Shown here: one piece after another, positions 9,514 to 18,027 of the stretch
Position numbering within the stretch: position 1 is the first letter of the stretch
How the letters are laid out: each line of letters begins with the position of its first letter
NCBI GenBank assembly: GCA_026708115.1
Contig: JAPOVL010000034.1
Coordinates: forward strand, 20,176 to 84,175
Direction: 5' to 3'
DNA from: Chloroflexota bacterium
GTDB taxonomy: Bacteria; Chloroflexota; Anaerolineae; Aggregatilineales; Phototrophicaceae
DNA length: 64,000 nucleotides
Program-made: the position numbers and the translations under genes
The notes under the pieces: model-generated
What the model was told of the DNA's origin: nothing
The model's database searches: none
Seen by the model: the letters and a program-made list of their open reading frames with translations, nothing else

Positions 9514-10866
9514 CTAGGATTGTAAAGCAAGTTCGGCATTTCGCGTATACCGCTCCCAAACCTTGGGCGCCAGGGCCAGCGCCTCGGCAGCAACCTCCGC
9601 TTCGTCCAGGACCAGAATCTCTCGATCGCGCATCAGCAACTTGCCCTCACAGATTGTCGTTGTCACCATCGATGATTCGAAACCGAAAAGCAAGTGCCAG
9701 GGTAAGTTCCCCTCGTTCAGAGGGGTGAAGGGCTGGTAATCAACGAAGATCAGGTCTGCCTTGGCTCCCGGCGCAATTTGCCCAATTGCGCTGCCCGGGA
9801 AGAAGCGCTCGACCAAGCGAGCGTTGTTTTCCCAAGCCATCTGGGCGATATGCATCCCGTTGGCGGCGCGCGGATCCCTCTGAACCACTTTGTGCAAGAG
9901 GTAGGCAGTTTTCCATTCCGCCCACATATTGTTGCTGAAGCCATCATTGCCCAAGCAGAGCTTGAGGCCATCCGCGAGCAGGCCGTCTATATCAGCCGCG
10001 CCCACGCCGTTATTCATGTTGGAGCGCGGCTGATGGCTGATCCATACGCCCCGCTCGCGCAAGATCTCTCTTTCGCTTTGGTCAATATGCACGCAGTGGG
10101 CGGCGATGGTATTTTCGCGCCAGATGCCGTACTCATCCAGGCGCTGGACGACGCGCTTGCCGCTGCGATTGAGGCTATCTCGCTCGTCCGCCTCGTGCTC
10201 GGCAACGTGAATATGGTAGCCGCTATCGGCGGGCGCCGATAGCGCGCAAGCGCGCAAACTGGCCTCATCCAGCGTCAAACTGGCGTGCAGGCCAAAAGTG
10301 CCGCGTATGCGCGGGTGCTCGGCGCTTTTCTTCATGAAGCGCAAGTTCTCGTCGATGCCCGCTTCCATCTTGTCCATGCCGTCGCGGTCGCTGACTTCGT
10401 AACAGAGGACCGCGCGCAATCCAGACTGATCGACGGCCTCGGCAATCCTGTCGAGACTGCCGGCGATGTAGTTGGGGCTGGCATGGTGATCGACCAGACA
10501 GGTAGTCCCGTGCTTGATGGCGTCCACCAAACAGACCAAGGCGCTGCTGCGCACACTCTCGCTGTCAAGCGCCTTGTCCAGCGGCCACCACAGGCGTTCC
10601 AGGATTTGTGGAAAATCGCGCGGCGGCGCCCCGGGAATGGCCATGCCCCGCGCGTAAGCGCCGTAAAAATGCGTATGCGCGCAAATATTGCCCGGCATCA
10701 CATATTGACTTTTCGCGTCCAGGCGCTCAACCTCCGGATAGTCGCGCAGCAACTCTTGCTGGCGCCCGACCGCCGCTATCCGGCCCTCTTCAATTAAGAC
10801 GGCGCCGTTCGCGACTATGCTCGCGTCTTTTCCTAAAGTAACAACCTGTGCATTCGTGATTAGCAT
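9514..10866 (-). CDS. ssnA: SsnA-type amidohydrolase (putative aminohydrolase of purine catabolism)
   Basis: A zinc amidohydrolase of 450 residues in the SsnA branch. Visible are the metal motif CAHTHFYGAYARGM, the SsnA-like IPGAPPRDFPQILERLWWPLD, the metal ligands HIHVAEHE and AAHCVH, and LCLGNDGFSNNMW. In E. coli ssnA lies in the yge purine cluster and is needed for anaerobic urate breakdown; the exact substrate is not certain. ATG at 10866 is chosen because GGAAGG lies just upstream; a GTG 15 bases earlier is also open. It is transcribed with npdG, 34 bases downstream. Confidence 0.9.
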   Translation of the reverse strand: MLITNAQVVTLGKDASIVANGAVLIEEGRIAAVGRQQELLRDYPEVERLDAKSQYVMPGNICAHTHFYGAYARGMAIPGAPPRDFPQILERLWWPLDKALDSESVRSSALVCLVDAIKHGTTCLVDHHASPNYIAGSLDRIAEAVDQSGLRAVLCYEVSDRDGMDKMEAGIDENLRFMKKSAEHPRIRGTFGLHASLTLDEASLRACALSAPADSGYHIHVAEHEADERDSLNRSGKRVVQRLDEYGIWRENTIAAHCVHIDQSEREILRERGVWISHQPRSNMNNGVGAADIDGLLADGLKLCLGNDGFSNNMWAEWKTAYLLHKVVQRDPRAANGMHIAQMAWENNARLVERFFPGSAIGQIAPGAKADLIFVDYQPFTPLNEGNLPWHLLFGFESSMVTTTICEGKLLMRDREILVLDEAEVAAEALALAPKVWERYTRNAELALQS

Positions 10867-10913
10867 CTTCCGACCTTCCACTTCAAACCAGCGACCGGCA
10901 CGGCGGGCCGCGC

Positions 10914-11351
10914 TCAGCGCGCATAGTAGAGCCGATCGACATAAAAACCCGCGTCGCTGTAGAGATCAGGGATCGAATCGGCACTGATGAATCGATCCCA
11001 GGTGGTTCTTATGAAACTAAAAGAGCGCCTTGGTTCGTTCGCGATCGGCGGGTCCTTTTCGATCAAGTGGCGGAACTGCACCTTGTAATACAGCTCTTCA
11101 GCACGCTTGTCTTCTTCCGGCAGCAAATCCCGCCGCCGCGCCAGTTCGACCCCGGTGATGCGCGCAAAGGCGGCAATGGCGCCACCCGCATCACCGAAAC
11201 TGCTGGCGCTGAGAAACAGCGCGATATACTCAGCCTCGATCCCCCGCGGCATTTGCCGCAGCGGGATGCGATACCAATGCCGTTGGCGAGCAATCTCCAG
11301 GTCTTTTACGCGTTTGATAACGCCAACCAGGACGCGGTCATCCGCATACAT
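10914..11351 (-). CDS. Conserved-looking hypothetical protein
   Basis: A soluble 145-residue protein beginning MYADDRVLVGVIKRVKDLE, rich in Arg and Tyr, with RQRHWYRIPLRQMP and PRRSFSFIRTTWDRF. I do not recognise the family. It has no signal peptide or membrane segment. The start at 11351 is preferred because a longer reading would be encoded by the degenerate inverted repeat at 11364-11410. It lies between the PLP enzyme and ssnA on the same strand. Confidence 0.6.
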   Translation of the reverse strand: MYADDRVLVGVIKRVKDLEIARQRHWYRIPLRQMPRGIEAEYIALFLSASSFGDAGGAIAAFARITGVELARRRDLLPEEDKRAEELYYKVQFRHLIEKDPPIANEPRRSFSFIRTTWDRFISADSIPDLYSDAGFYVDRLYYAR

Positions 11352-11363
11352 GGTTTTTCTCAA

Positions 11364-11410
11364 CCGCCCGGGGCCTAACCAGCGAAAAAGACACAAGCAT
11401 GCCCCGCTCA
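11364..11410 (+). repeat. Partial inverted copy of the intergenic repeat (copy H)
   Basis: The forward strand here (CCGCCCGGGGCCTAACCAGC, then CGAAAAAGACAC and GCCCCGCTCA) is a degenerate reverse complement of the 3' half of the ~95-bp repeat as seen at 12958-13062 and 29441-29541. It is inverted relative to the copies that sit before operon genes. Confidence 0.5.
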
Positions 11411-11457
11411 CATAAAATAGTATACCCGCTCGGCCACCACAAATCGCGACAAAAAAA

Positions 11458-11500
11458 GCCGCTCGGGCCCTAACCGGCGCATCGTCCTGCCGCGCTCACA
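11458..11500 (+). repeat. Partial inverted copy of the intergenic repeat (copy I)
   Basis: GCCGCTCGGGCCCTAACCGG followed by CGCATCGTCCTGCCGCGCTCA is the reverse complement of the half-element GAGCGCGG...CCGGTTACGCGCCGAGCGGC. Copies H and I lie side by side between the PLP enzyme (stop at 11555) and the hypothetical gene (start at 11351). Confidence 0.55.
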
Positions 11501-11554
11501 CAGTATAACAAACCTTCTCGTCGCATGAGCGACGCGGTTCATCATATAAGAGAT

Positions 11555-12949
11555 CTAGCGAATCGCTCGCCTCTGCTCGCGCTGTGCCAGCAATCGCCCG
11601 TCAATCTCCTCAACACGTTCCTGATGGCCGATCCACCAAGCGGGATCGCGCTGCGCATCGAGTTCCGCTACCGACTTTCCTTGCTGCTCGACCCAAGTGT
11701 AGTATTTGAGATTGTGCCAACGTTCGCGCGCTTCTCGGCTGCCTTCTTGCACCCAGTCGATCCCGGCGCGGCGAAAACAGCCGTCGACAATCGCCGTGGC
11801 GCCGGCCTCGTCCAGCGGGCCCTGGGCATCCCGCAGCTTCGACATCACCGACCCGTATCGTTCCATAGCATCAGTGGCCACCGTCACCACAACATCGTCC
11901 GAGGACATGCCATAAAATTTGGCAGTTTTGATCGCGCCAATGATGTTGCAGATGCCGCTGATCCCCAAGATCTGGGCCAGGAATTGGATCTGAGCTTCGT
12001 CTATTCCAAAACGGCGCGTCAAGGTTTGACGCCCCGTTTCTTCCGCCAGCAGGCGCAGACCTTGGAGACAGTCCCTATCATCAATTGCCATCAGCGCGTC
12101 CATGTTGAGCACATTGTGGATCCAGGTGACATGTTTGTCGCCGATGCCCTGGATCTCGTGGGCGCCATAACCGTTGTTATACAAGGTGGGGCACTGTATC
12201 GGTTCCAGCCCAATAATCTTGTGATCGGGCCAGACCTGCTTGAGCCGGTCGCCTGCGGCAATCGTGCCGGCGCTGCCCATAGCCGAAACATATGCCGATA
12301 TCCGGCCGCTGCCGATGCCGTTGCGCTGCAAATCGCCCGCCAATTCGACAAGCGTATTGCCGGTCACGTGATAATGGAATCGGTAATTGCCCATCACCTC
12401 GAACTGATTGAGAATGCGGATATTGGCATCGCTCGCGCGCAGTCGCTTGACCTCGTCATAGATTTCCTTGACATTGCTTTCGCTGCCCGCCGTGCGTATG
12501 ATGCGCGCGCCATAACTCCTGATGCGTTCAAAACGTTCCTCGCTCATTTCTTCCGGCAAGACCACGACGCTGTCGTATTCCATCCGGCAGCCGATGAAGG
12601 CGCCGCCAATGCCATAATTCCCGGTCGAAGGCCAAACCAAGGTATGCAGCGCCGGGTCCACCTGGCCCATTAACTGCATCTCGAGCAGCACAGAATAAGC
12701 CGCCCCGACCTTGTGACTGCCTGAAGGGAAGCGGCCGCCGTAGATCAAAACAATCTCGGCCTCCACGCCAGTTAATGCCTTGGGCAGGACCACATGATAG
12801 ATCTCGTTATTCGGGTCGCGCCAGGTGATGTTGTAGAGATTGACCGGGTTTAATGGATCCGCATCCAAGGCCGCCACCGCATCCGCTCGCAGTGCCGGAT
12901 TAATCTTCTGCGGATGCAACATCTCTTCAAAGGTTGGCCCGGTTACCAT
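11555..12949 (-). CDS. Fold-type II PLP enzyme, cysteine-synthase-like, in place of YgeX
   Basis: The 464-residue protein belongs to the tryptophan-synthase-beta PLP family. SGSHKVGAAY (near residue 75) holds the lysine that binds PLP, WPSTGNYGIGGAF the substrate loop, and SAMGSAGTIAAGDRL the PLP-phosphate loop. In the E. coli cluster the position next to ygeW/ygeY is taken by YgeX (2,3-diaminopropionate ammonia-lyase), but that ~400-residue enzyme has a different lysine motif. This protein is longer and may do a comparable beta-elimination. The ATG follows repeat copy B, whose end gives AGGGGAG as ribosome binding site. The function is inferred from fold and position. Confidence 0.8.
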   Translation of the reverse strand: MVTGPTFEEMLHPQKINPALRADAVAALDADPLNPVNLYNITWRDPNNEIYHVVLPKALTGVEAEIVLIYGGRFPSGSHKVGAAYSVLLEMQLMGQVDPALHTLVWPSTGNYGIGGAFIGCRMEYDSVVVLPEEMSEERFERIRSYGARIIRTAGSESNVKEIYDEVKRLRASDANIRILNQFEVMGNYRFHYHVTGNTLVELAGDLQRNGIGSGRISAYVSAMGSAGTIAAGDRLKQVWPDHKIIGLEPIQCPTLYNNGYGAHEIQGIGDKHVTWIHNVLNMDALMAIDDRDCLQGLRLLAEETGRQTLTRRFGIDEAQIQFLAQILGISGICNIIGAIKTAKFYGMSSDDVVVTVATDAMERYGSVMSKLRDAQGPLDEAGATAIVDGCFRRAGIDWVQEGSREARERWHNLKYYTWVEQQGKSVAELDAQRDPAWWIGHQERVEEIDGRLLAQREQRRAIR

Positions 12950-12957
12950 AGCTTTCT

Positions 12958-13062
12958 CCCCTGTTTACGTAAGCCGCGTCGCTCAGGCGACGAGACGGCA
13001 GCCGATTTTGCCTGAGCGCGGCATTCCTGTGTCCTTTTCGCCGGTTACGCGCCGAGCGGCTG
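12958..13062 (-). repeat. Intergenic ~95-bp repeat, copy B
   Basis: This copy lies between the 82-residue protein gene and the PLP enzyme gene. Minus reading ends GGCTTACGTAAACAGGGGAG, eight bases before the PLP start codon. It contains the small hairpin CGTCGC-CTGA-GCGACG and the long form of the 5' half (GCCGCTCGGCGCGTAACCGG), shared with copy F. Confidence 0.85.
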
Positions 13063-13072
13063 CTGCTTCCCG

Positions 13073-13321
13073 CTAGTTGTCGTCTAGACCCGCGTCGATC
13101 TCCAATTGCTGTGCGAGAATGCGCATTTCGTTTTGTACCTCAGTCCGGCGGCGCGCCAATTCTCGATATGCCGCGAAGTCAGCCTCAGACATCGATTCGG
13201 TGCCGCCGCCATGCCGCATGATCAGATCATCTATCCGCTTGTCCAAGGATTCATAATCCCCGACCAGCTCGCGATAGCGCTGTACCAGCTCCAACTGATC
13301 CGACTTTTTCGACTGGCTCAT
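13073..13321 (-). CDS. Small coiled-coil protein, unknown function
   Basis: An 82-residue, highly charged protein (MSQSKKSDQLELVQRYREL at the start) with heptad-like helices and no membrane segment. Its ATG overlaps the glycosyltransferase stop as ATGA, and it keeps the operon direction, so it is probably expressed. It is followed directly by repeat copy B. No family is recognised. Confidence 0.6.
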   Translation of the reverse strand: MSQSKKSDQLELVQRYRELVGDYESLDKRIDDLIMRHGGGTESMSEADFAAYRELARRRTEVQNEMRILAQQLEIDAGLDDN

Positions 13322-14352
13322 TCCGGTCCTTTCGGCGGCGCCTGAACTCCGTCTTCTCGGCCAGGATCGCGACCGTCGGCTCGCATGACCCGCTGGTTCC
13401 GCACCCCCGGCTCGCTGATCCCGGCCGTCGAAGCCACGACGTAGAGCGGCCTGTCGCGCGTTTCGTCGTAGGTGCGGGCAACATATTGACCGAGGATGAA
13501 CAAGAAGAACAACTGGAATGAACTGAGCAGCAGCAGCAATACGATCGTGGTCGCTTGCCCGCCAAAAAACTCTTCGCCCATTGTGATGCGCAAAACGGAA
13601 ATCACGATGCCTACCAGCAGCGACAAAATCCCCAGTATCAAACTAATATACAACATGATCTGCAAGGGGAAAAACGAAAAACTGGTGACGGCGTCAAGCG
13701 CGAAGGCGATCATCTTGCGCCAAGGATACTTCGTTTCCCCCCAGACTCGTTTTTCGCGCGTGTAAGGCACGCCAGTCTGTCTGTAGCCGACCCAACTGGT
13801 CATGCCTCTGATGAAGCGGTGGTGTTCGCGCATTTGCCGCAGCACGGCAGCCACCTTGGCATCCATCAGCCGGAAATCTCCTGTATCAACCGGAATGCTG
13901 ATGTCTGTGATACGATGGATCATCCGATAAAACAATTTGGCGCTGGTCCTTTTCAGGAAGCTCTCTCCCCTACGCTCCGTGCGGACAGCGTAAACGACAT
14001 CGTATCCTGCTTTCCATTTGGCGATCAACTGGGGAATGACCGCCGGCGGATCTTGCAGATCGGCATCGATGAGCACCACTGCCGCGCCAGAGGCATAATC
14101 CACCCCGGCCGTTACGGCAATCTGGTGGCCAAAGTTGCGGGCGAAACTGATGACCTTGATCCGACGGTCAGCCTGCGCCAACTCTTCCATTATTTCCAGC
14201 GAGCCGTCGACGCTGCCGTCGTTGACGAGCAGCAATTCCCAGGTCTCGCCGGTGGAATCCAGCGCCTTACGCACCTCCTCATAGAATCTGCGCAGATTGC
14301 CGGCTTCGTTGTAGACCGGCGCCACGATCGAGTAGCGGGGTTTCTCAGCCAT
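13318..14352 (-). CDS. Family 2 glycosyltransferase, polyprenyl-phosphate type
   Basis: The 344-residue protein starts with the GT2 fold (YSIVAPVYNEAGNLRRF, LLVNDGSVDGS, and the DADLQDP metal motif). It has two hydrophobic helices near residues 230-300, as in DPM1/GtrB/YkcC-type enzymes that move a sugar from a nucleotide to a membrane polyprenyl phosphate. The C-terminal ~50 residues are polar and would be cytoplasmic. It overlaps thrC by 8 bases and the next small gene by 4. It has no evident link to purine catabolism and may simply be carried in the operon. Confidence 0.87.
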   Translation of the reverse strand: MAEKPRYSIVAPVYNEAGNLRRFYEEVRKALDSTGETWELLLVNDGSVDGSLEIMEELAQADRRIKVISFARNFGHQIAVTAGVDYASGAAVVLIDADLQDPPAVIPQLIAKWKAGYDVVYAVRTERRGESFLKRTSAKLFYRMIHRITDISIPVDTGDFRLMDAKVAAVLRQMREHHRFIRGMTSWVGYRQTGVPYTREKRVWGETKYPWRKMIAFALDAVTSFSFFPLQIMLYISLILGILSLLVGIVISVLRITMGEEFFGGQATTIVLLLLLSSFQLFFLFILGQYVARTYDETRDRPLYVVASTAGISEPGVRNQRVMRADGRDPGREDGVQAPPKGPE

Positions 14353-15604
14353 GGGCGCTCGCTCGATTCAGCGCCGTACGCGCCGCCTCGACACTTGGCG
14401 CGACTCGTATCCCCCCCGATACTGCTTGACGCGCCCGGGCAACATCTTTCAGACCATTGCCAGTGATCAGCAGGCACAAGCTCTCTTCGCGGTCGACCAA
14501 TCCAGCGGCCACCGCCTGCCATGCTCCGGCGAAAGTCGCCGCCGCCGCAGGCTCTGCGAAGACGCCGCTCAATTGAGCCAATTGCGGGATCGCCGCAACG
14601 ATCTCGGCATCGGATACGGTGACAAAGGCGCCCTCGCTGGCGCGAACCGCCCGTAGCGCTTTGGCGCGATCGCGCGGCAATTCCGATGCGATGCTGTCGG
14701 CCACCGTCGTAACCGGGGCGCGTCTGATAGCCTGCGCCTCCAGTCCATCATGCCAGGCCCGGGCCAAGACGGCGCTGCCGGCCGCCTGCACGCCGATCAA
14801 ACGCGGAACCGTTTCGATCCAGCCCAGACGATGCAAATCAAAAAATCCCTTGTGCAAACCGCTGATGATGCTGCCGTCGCCGACGCTGACAGCCACGACA
14901 TCCGGAACCCCCCAGCGCAATTGTTCAGCGATTTCCAAGGCGACCGTCTTTTTGCCTTCGGTGGTGAAGGGATTGACGCCCGTATTGCGCGAATACCAGC
15001 CTTCCTCGGCGCAATATGCCATGCAGAGGTCGAAGGCATCATCGTAACTGCCTTCCACCAGCAAAACGGTAGCGCCATAGACCAGCAATTGAGCCACCTT
15101 TGCTTCCGGGGCATTATGCGGCACAAAAATGACGATGTCTATCTGCGGCACGGCAGCGCCCAAACCCGCCAGCGCGGCAGCCGCGTTGCCAGTGCTGGCT
15201 GTGCTGACCGTGCTGATCCCCAGCTCCAGCGCCCGCGCCAAAACCAGCGTACTGGCGCGGTCCTTCAGCGACCCGGTGGGGTTGGCGCCCTCATCTTTTA
15301 TCCAGGCGCGCTCGACGCCCAGGGCATGGGCGATTCTGGGCGCCGCGTACAGGGGCGTCCAGCCCACGTCGAGGGGCGGGACCGGGCTATCCGGGGCAAT
15401 AGGCAGAAGCGCCTTGTAGCGCCAACTATTGGCTTGACGATCCGCCGCCAGCGCATCGCGATCCAGGGAGGCGCCCAGCGCTTCATAGTCGTAAAGGATA
15501 TCGAGCGTTCCCAATTCGCCATGCTGCGGGCAGGTATAGATTAAGCCGTCGCCACTAAGGCTACAGCCACCGATGACACAACGAAACTCTCTTATCTCCG
15601 CCAT
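14345..15604 (-). CDS. thrC: Threonine synthase-like PLP enzyme
   Basis: The protein has 419 residues, with an N-terminal Cys pattern (FRCVIGGC and YTCPQHG) of the kind seen in zinc-ribbon threonine synthases. NPTGSLKDRAS holds the PLP lysine; STASTGNAAAALAGLGA and SVGDGSIISGL (phosphate loop) follow. It would convert O-phosphohomoserine to threonine. It starts 17 bases after the carbamate kinase stop. Because it is the second fold-type II enzyme in this purine cluster, a different beta-replacement or elimination activity is possible. Confidence 0.83.
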   Translation of the reverse strand: MAEIREFRCVIGGCSLSGDGLIYTCPQHGELGTLDILYDYEALGASLDRDALAADRQANSWRYKALLPIAPDSPVPPLDVGWTPLYAAPRIAHALGVERAWIKDEGANPTGSLKDRASTLVLARALELGISTVSTASTGNAAAALAGLGAAVPQIDIVIFVPHNAPEAKVAQLLVYGATVLLVEGSYDDAFDLCMAYCAEEGWYSRNTGVNPFTTEGKKTVALEIAEQLRWGVPDVVAVSVGDGSIISGLHKGFFDLHRLGWIETVPRLIGVQAAGSAVLARAWHDGLEAQAIRRAPVTTVADSIASELPRDRAKALRAVRASEGAFVTVSDAEIVAAIPQLAQLSGVFAEPAAAATFAGAWQAVAAGLVDREESLCLLITGNGLKDVARARQAVSGGIRVAPSVEAARTALNRASAHG

Positions 15605-15621
15605 TGCCTTGTCATCATAAT

Positions 15622-16575
15622 TCAGCCGCCCGGAATAATGCGCGTACCGGTCTCGTGATGCAAGGCCCGCGCCAGATTGGCCGGATTGGTTATGATGGCG
15701 CGAGGTCCGCCGTTGTGTACGAAATCGACCGCCGCTTCGATTTTGGGAAACATGCTGCCGCGCGCGAAATGTCCTTCGTCAAGATAGCGATGCGCCTCTT
15801 GCAAGGTCATGACATCCAGGGCGTATTCGTCGGGACTGTTGAAGTGCAAGCACACTTTCTCCACGCCGGTAGAAATCAACAATAAATCGGCGCGCAAAGT
15901 CTGCGCCAGCAAACTGCTGGCGCGGTCTTTATCGATGACGGCGTCTACCCCGCGCAAGCTGCCCACTTCGTTGCGCACCACCGGCACGCCCCCGCCGCCA
16001 CAGACAATCACGATGTATCCAGCCAGCACCATAGCCTGTATGGCGTTGATTTCGTTGATCACCAAGGGCTTCGGCGACGCCACAACCCGGCGCCAACCCC
16101 GCCCGGCGTCTTCGACCATGTGCCAACCCTGCTCCGTCGCAGCTCTGGCTTCTTCCTCTGTCATGAAGCCGCCTATTGGCTTGTCAGGATGGTCAAAGGC
16201 GGGATCTTCCGGATCAACGCGCATCTGCGTGATGATGGTGGCGACGGTATGATTCATGCCCACGCGCCGCAAGGAGTTGTCCAGCGCCTGCTGCAGCATA
16301 TAGCCGATGCTGCCCTGGGTATCCGCCACCACCAGATCCAGCGGCACATCGTGAATATCCGCTTCTCGCTTGGCGACTTCGGCCCGGTTAAGTATGTAAC
16401 CGACTTGCGGTCCATTGCCGTGGGTGATCACGACCTGCCAGCCGTCGGCGATCATATCGGCGATATGCCGACAAGTTTCGCGCACGGCTTCCCACTGCCG
16501 GTCGATCTCCGGATTGCTCGGATCGGTAATCAGCGAATTGCCGCCAATTGCCACCACCACCAGTTTGTCGATCAT
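15622..16575 (-). CDS. yqeA: Carbamate kinase (YqeA/ArcC type)
   Basis: Converts carbamoyl phosphate and ADP to carbamate and ATP, the energy-yielding end of the YgeW route. The 317-residue protein has VVVAIGGNSLI at the N terminus, VVITHGNGPQVGYIL, VCGGGGVPVV and VDAVIDKDRASSLLA, all typical of carbamate kinases. The ribosome binding region (GAAAGAG) lies at the junction with repeat copy C. It stands downstream of ygeW and upstream of thrC. Confidence 0.93.
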   Translation of the reverse strand: MIDKLVVVAIGGNSLITDPSNPEIDRQWEAVRETCRHIADMIADGWQVVITHGNGPQVGYILNRAEVAKREADIHDVPLDLVVADTQGSIGYMLQQALDNSLRRVGMNHTVATIITQMRVDPEDPAFDHPDKPIGGFMTEEEARAATEQGWHMVEDAGRGWRRVVASPKPLVINEINAIQAMVLAGYIVIVCGGGGVPVVRNEVGSLRGVDAVIDKDRASSLLAQTLRADLLLISTGVEKVCLHFNSPDEYALDVMTLQEAHRYLDEGHFARGSMFPKIEAAVDFVHNGGPRAIITNPANLARALHHETGTRIIPGG

Positions 16576-16591
16576 CGTCGGTCTCTTTCAA

Positions 16592-16680
16592 CTGTTTACC
16601 GAAACCGCGTCGCGCAGGCGCCGAAACAGCTTGCGATTTCGCCTGAGCGAGGCAAACCTATTCCTTGCCGCCCAGCGGCT
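16592..16680 (-). repeat. Intergenic ~95-bp repeat, copy C
   Basis: Lies in the gap between ygeW and the carbamate kinase gene, 17 bases before the kinase ATG. Minus reading runs AGCCGCTGGGCGGCAAGG, then CTCAGGCGAAATCGC, and ends CGGTTTCGGTAAACAG. About 100 further bases (16681-16786) up to the ygeW stop show nothing I can name. Confidence 0.85.
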
Positions 16681-16786
16681 ATCGCTATGCGGCTAGAGCC
16701 CCGTGCAAAGGCATGAAGCATCGGCACAGCGACAATGCTCGTTTCTTCTGGCAAATTTGCCCCGTACTATAGCGATCAAGCGCGGC

Positions 16787-17767
16787 TCAGCGCATTGTCA
16801 GCGCCATCGCCGCTTTTTGTACGTGCAATCTGTTTTCAGCTTCATCGTAAACGACGCTCTGCGGACCATCGATCACGCTGTCGCTGACCTCGATATTGCG
16901 GTCAGCCGGCAAGCAATGCATGTATATGGCGCCCTCGTTGGCCAGCGCCATCCGCCGGTCGTCGGTGATCCAATCAGTATATTTGGCGCCGATCTCGGCC
17001 GATTCGTCTTCGTCTTCTGTCGTCAGCCAACTGCCCCAACTCTTCGGATACAGAATATCAGCCCCGGAGAAGCCGGCGTCAAAGTCCTCAATAATCTCGA
17101 AAGAACCGCCGTGCCGACGGCTGTTTTCCCGCGCCTGCTCCACGATATCGGGCATCAACTGATACTCGGGCGGGCGCGTCAAACGCAGGTTCATGCCAAA
17201 GCGAGTCATCAACAGCACCAGACTTTGCGGGACCGAAATCGGCTTCTGATAGCTCGAGGCATAAGCCCAGCTGACGTTGATCGTCTTGCCCCGCAAGTCC
17301 CGTCCGAATTTCTCCTGGATGGTCATCAAATCGGCCAGAATCTGAAAAGGATGATAGACCTCGCACTGCATGTTCAGCACCGGTACTCGGCTGGCCTCGG
17401 CCACATCGTTGATGTAGGCATTGCCGATTCCCCAATCGCACTGTCGGATCGCGATGCCGTCCGTGTAGCGCCCGACGATCTCGCCGATCTCCTTGGCCGT
17501 ATCCCCGTGACTGATTTGCGTGGTTGTGCTGTCGATAAACTGGGCGTGACCTCCCAATTGCGCCATGCCGGCTTCAAAGCTGATACGCGTTCGCGTGCTG
17601 GTGAAGAAAAATAACATGGCCAATACTTTGTCGCGCAGCAGAGCGTGCGGCTCGCCCAGCGCCCGTTTGCGCTTTAAGTCCCAGGCGACGTCGAGCAATG
17701 TTTCAATTTCTTCTTTCGACCAATCCTGCGTGCTAATGAGGTCACGGCCTCTGAGGTCAGTTTGCAT
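16787..17767 (-). CDS. ygeW: Knotted carbamoyltransferase YgeW
   Basis: This is a carbamoyltransferase of the YgeW branch, related to ornithine and aspartate transcarbamylase. It is thought to release carbamoyl phosphate from a purine breakdown product. The 326-residue protein shows the carbamoyl-phosphate motif STRTRISFEAGMAQLGG, DSTTTQISHGDTAKE, the YgeW-like QCEVYHPFQ and MHCLPADR. ATG at 17767 is chosen because GGGGAG lies six bases upstream; an in-frame TTG sits two codons before. Its partner carbamate kinase follows downstream. Confidence 0.93.
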   Translation of the reverse strand: MQTDLRGRDLISTQDWSKEEIETLLDVAWDLKRKRALGEPHALLRDKVLAMLFFFTSTRTRISFEAGMAQLGGHAQFIDSTTTQISHGDTAKEIGEIVGRYTDGIAIRQCDWGIGNAYINDVAEASRVPVLNMQCEVYHPFQILADLMTIQEKFGRDLRGKTINVSWAYASSYQKPISVPQSLVLLMTRFGMNLRLTRPPEYQLMPDIVEQARENSRRHGGSFEIIEDFDAGFSGADILYPKSWGSWLTTEDEDESAEIGAKYTDWITDDRRMALANEGAIYMHCLPADRNIEVSDSVIDGPQSVVYDEAENRLHVQKAAMALTMR

Positions 17768-17936
17768 GTCCAACTCCCCATTCCAATTACTTGAGCGAAA
17801 ATTGTGGGCCCGCGATCGCGCGCTTTCCTCTCAGACAGCGGCAAACCGCGCTAGGGTAGTGATCGCATCTACCGACATCAATACGCGCTTCCGCAAACCA
17901 TCGCCCCTGCAAGGCCTCTGATCAGGCAGTGCCGCA

Positions 17937-18027
17937 CTGTTTACGTATAGCGCGTCGCCCATGCGACGAGAACGCTTACGATTTTGCCTGAGCGCGGCAA
18001 GACGATTCGCTGCCGCCCTGCGGCTCT
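17937..18027 (-). repeat. Intergenic ~95-bp repeat, copy D, overlapping the end of ygeY
   Basis: The repeat covers the last ~17 codons and the stop of ygeY (EPQGGSESSCRAQAKS is read from repeat sequence) and continues downstream with CGCTATACGTAAACAG. Unlike the other copies it does not abut the next start codon; ygeW begins about 170 bases further on. Confidence 0.85.
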
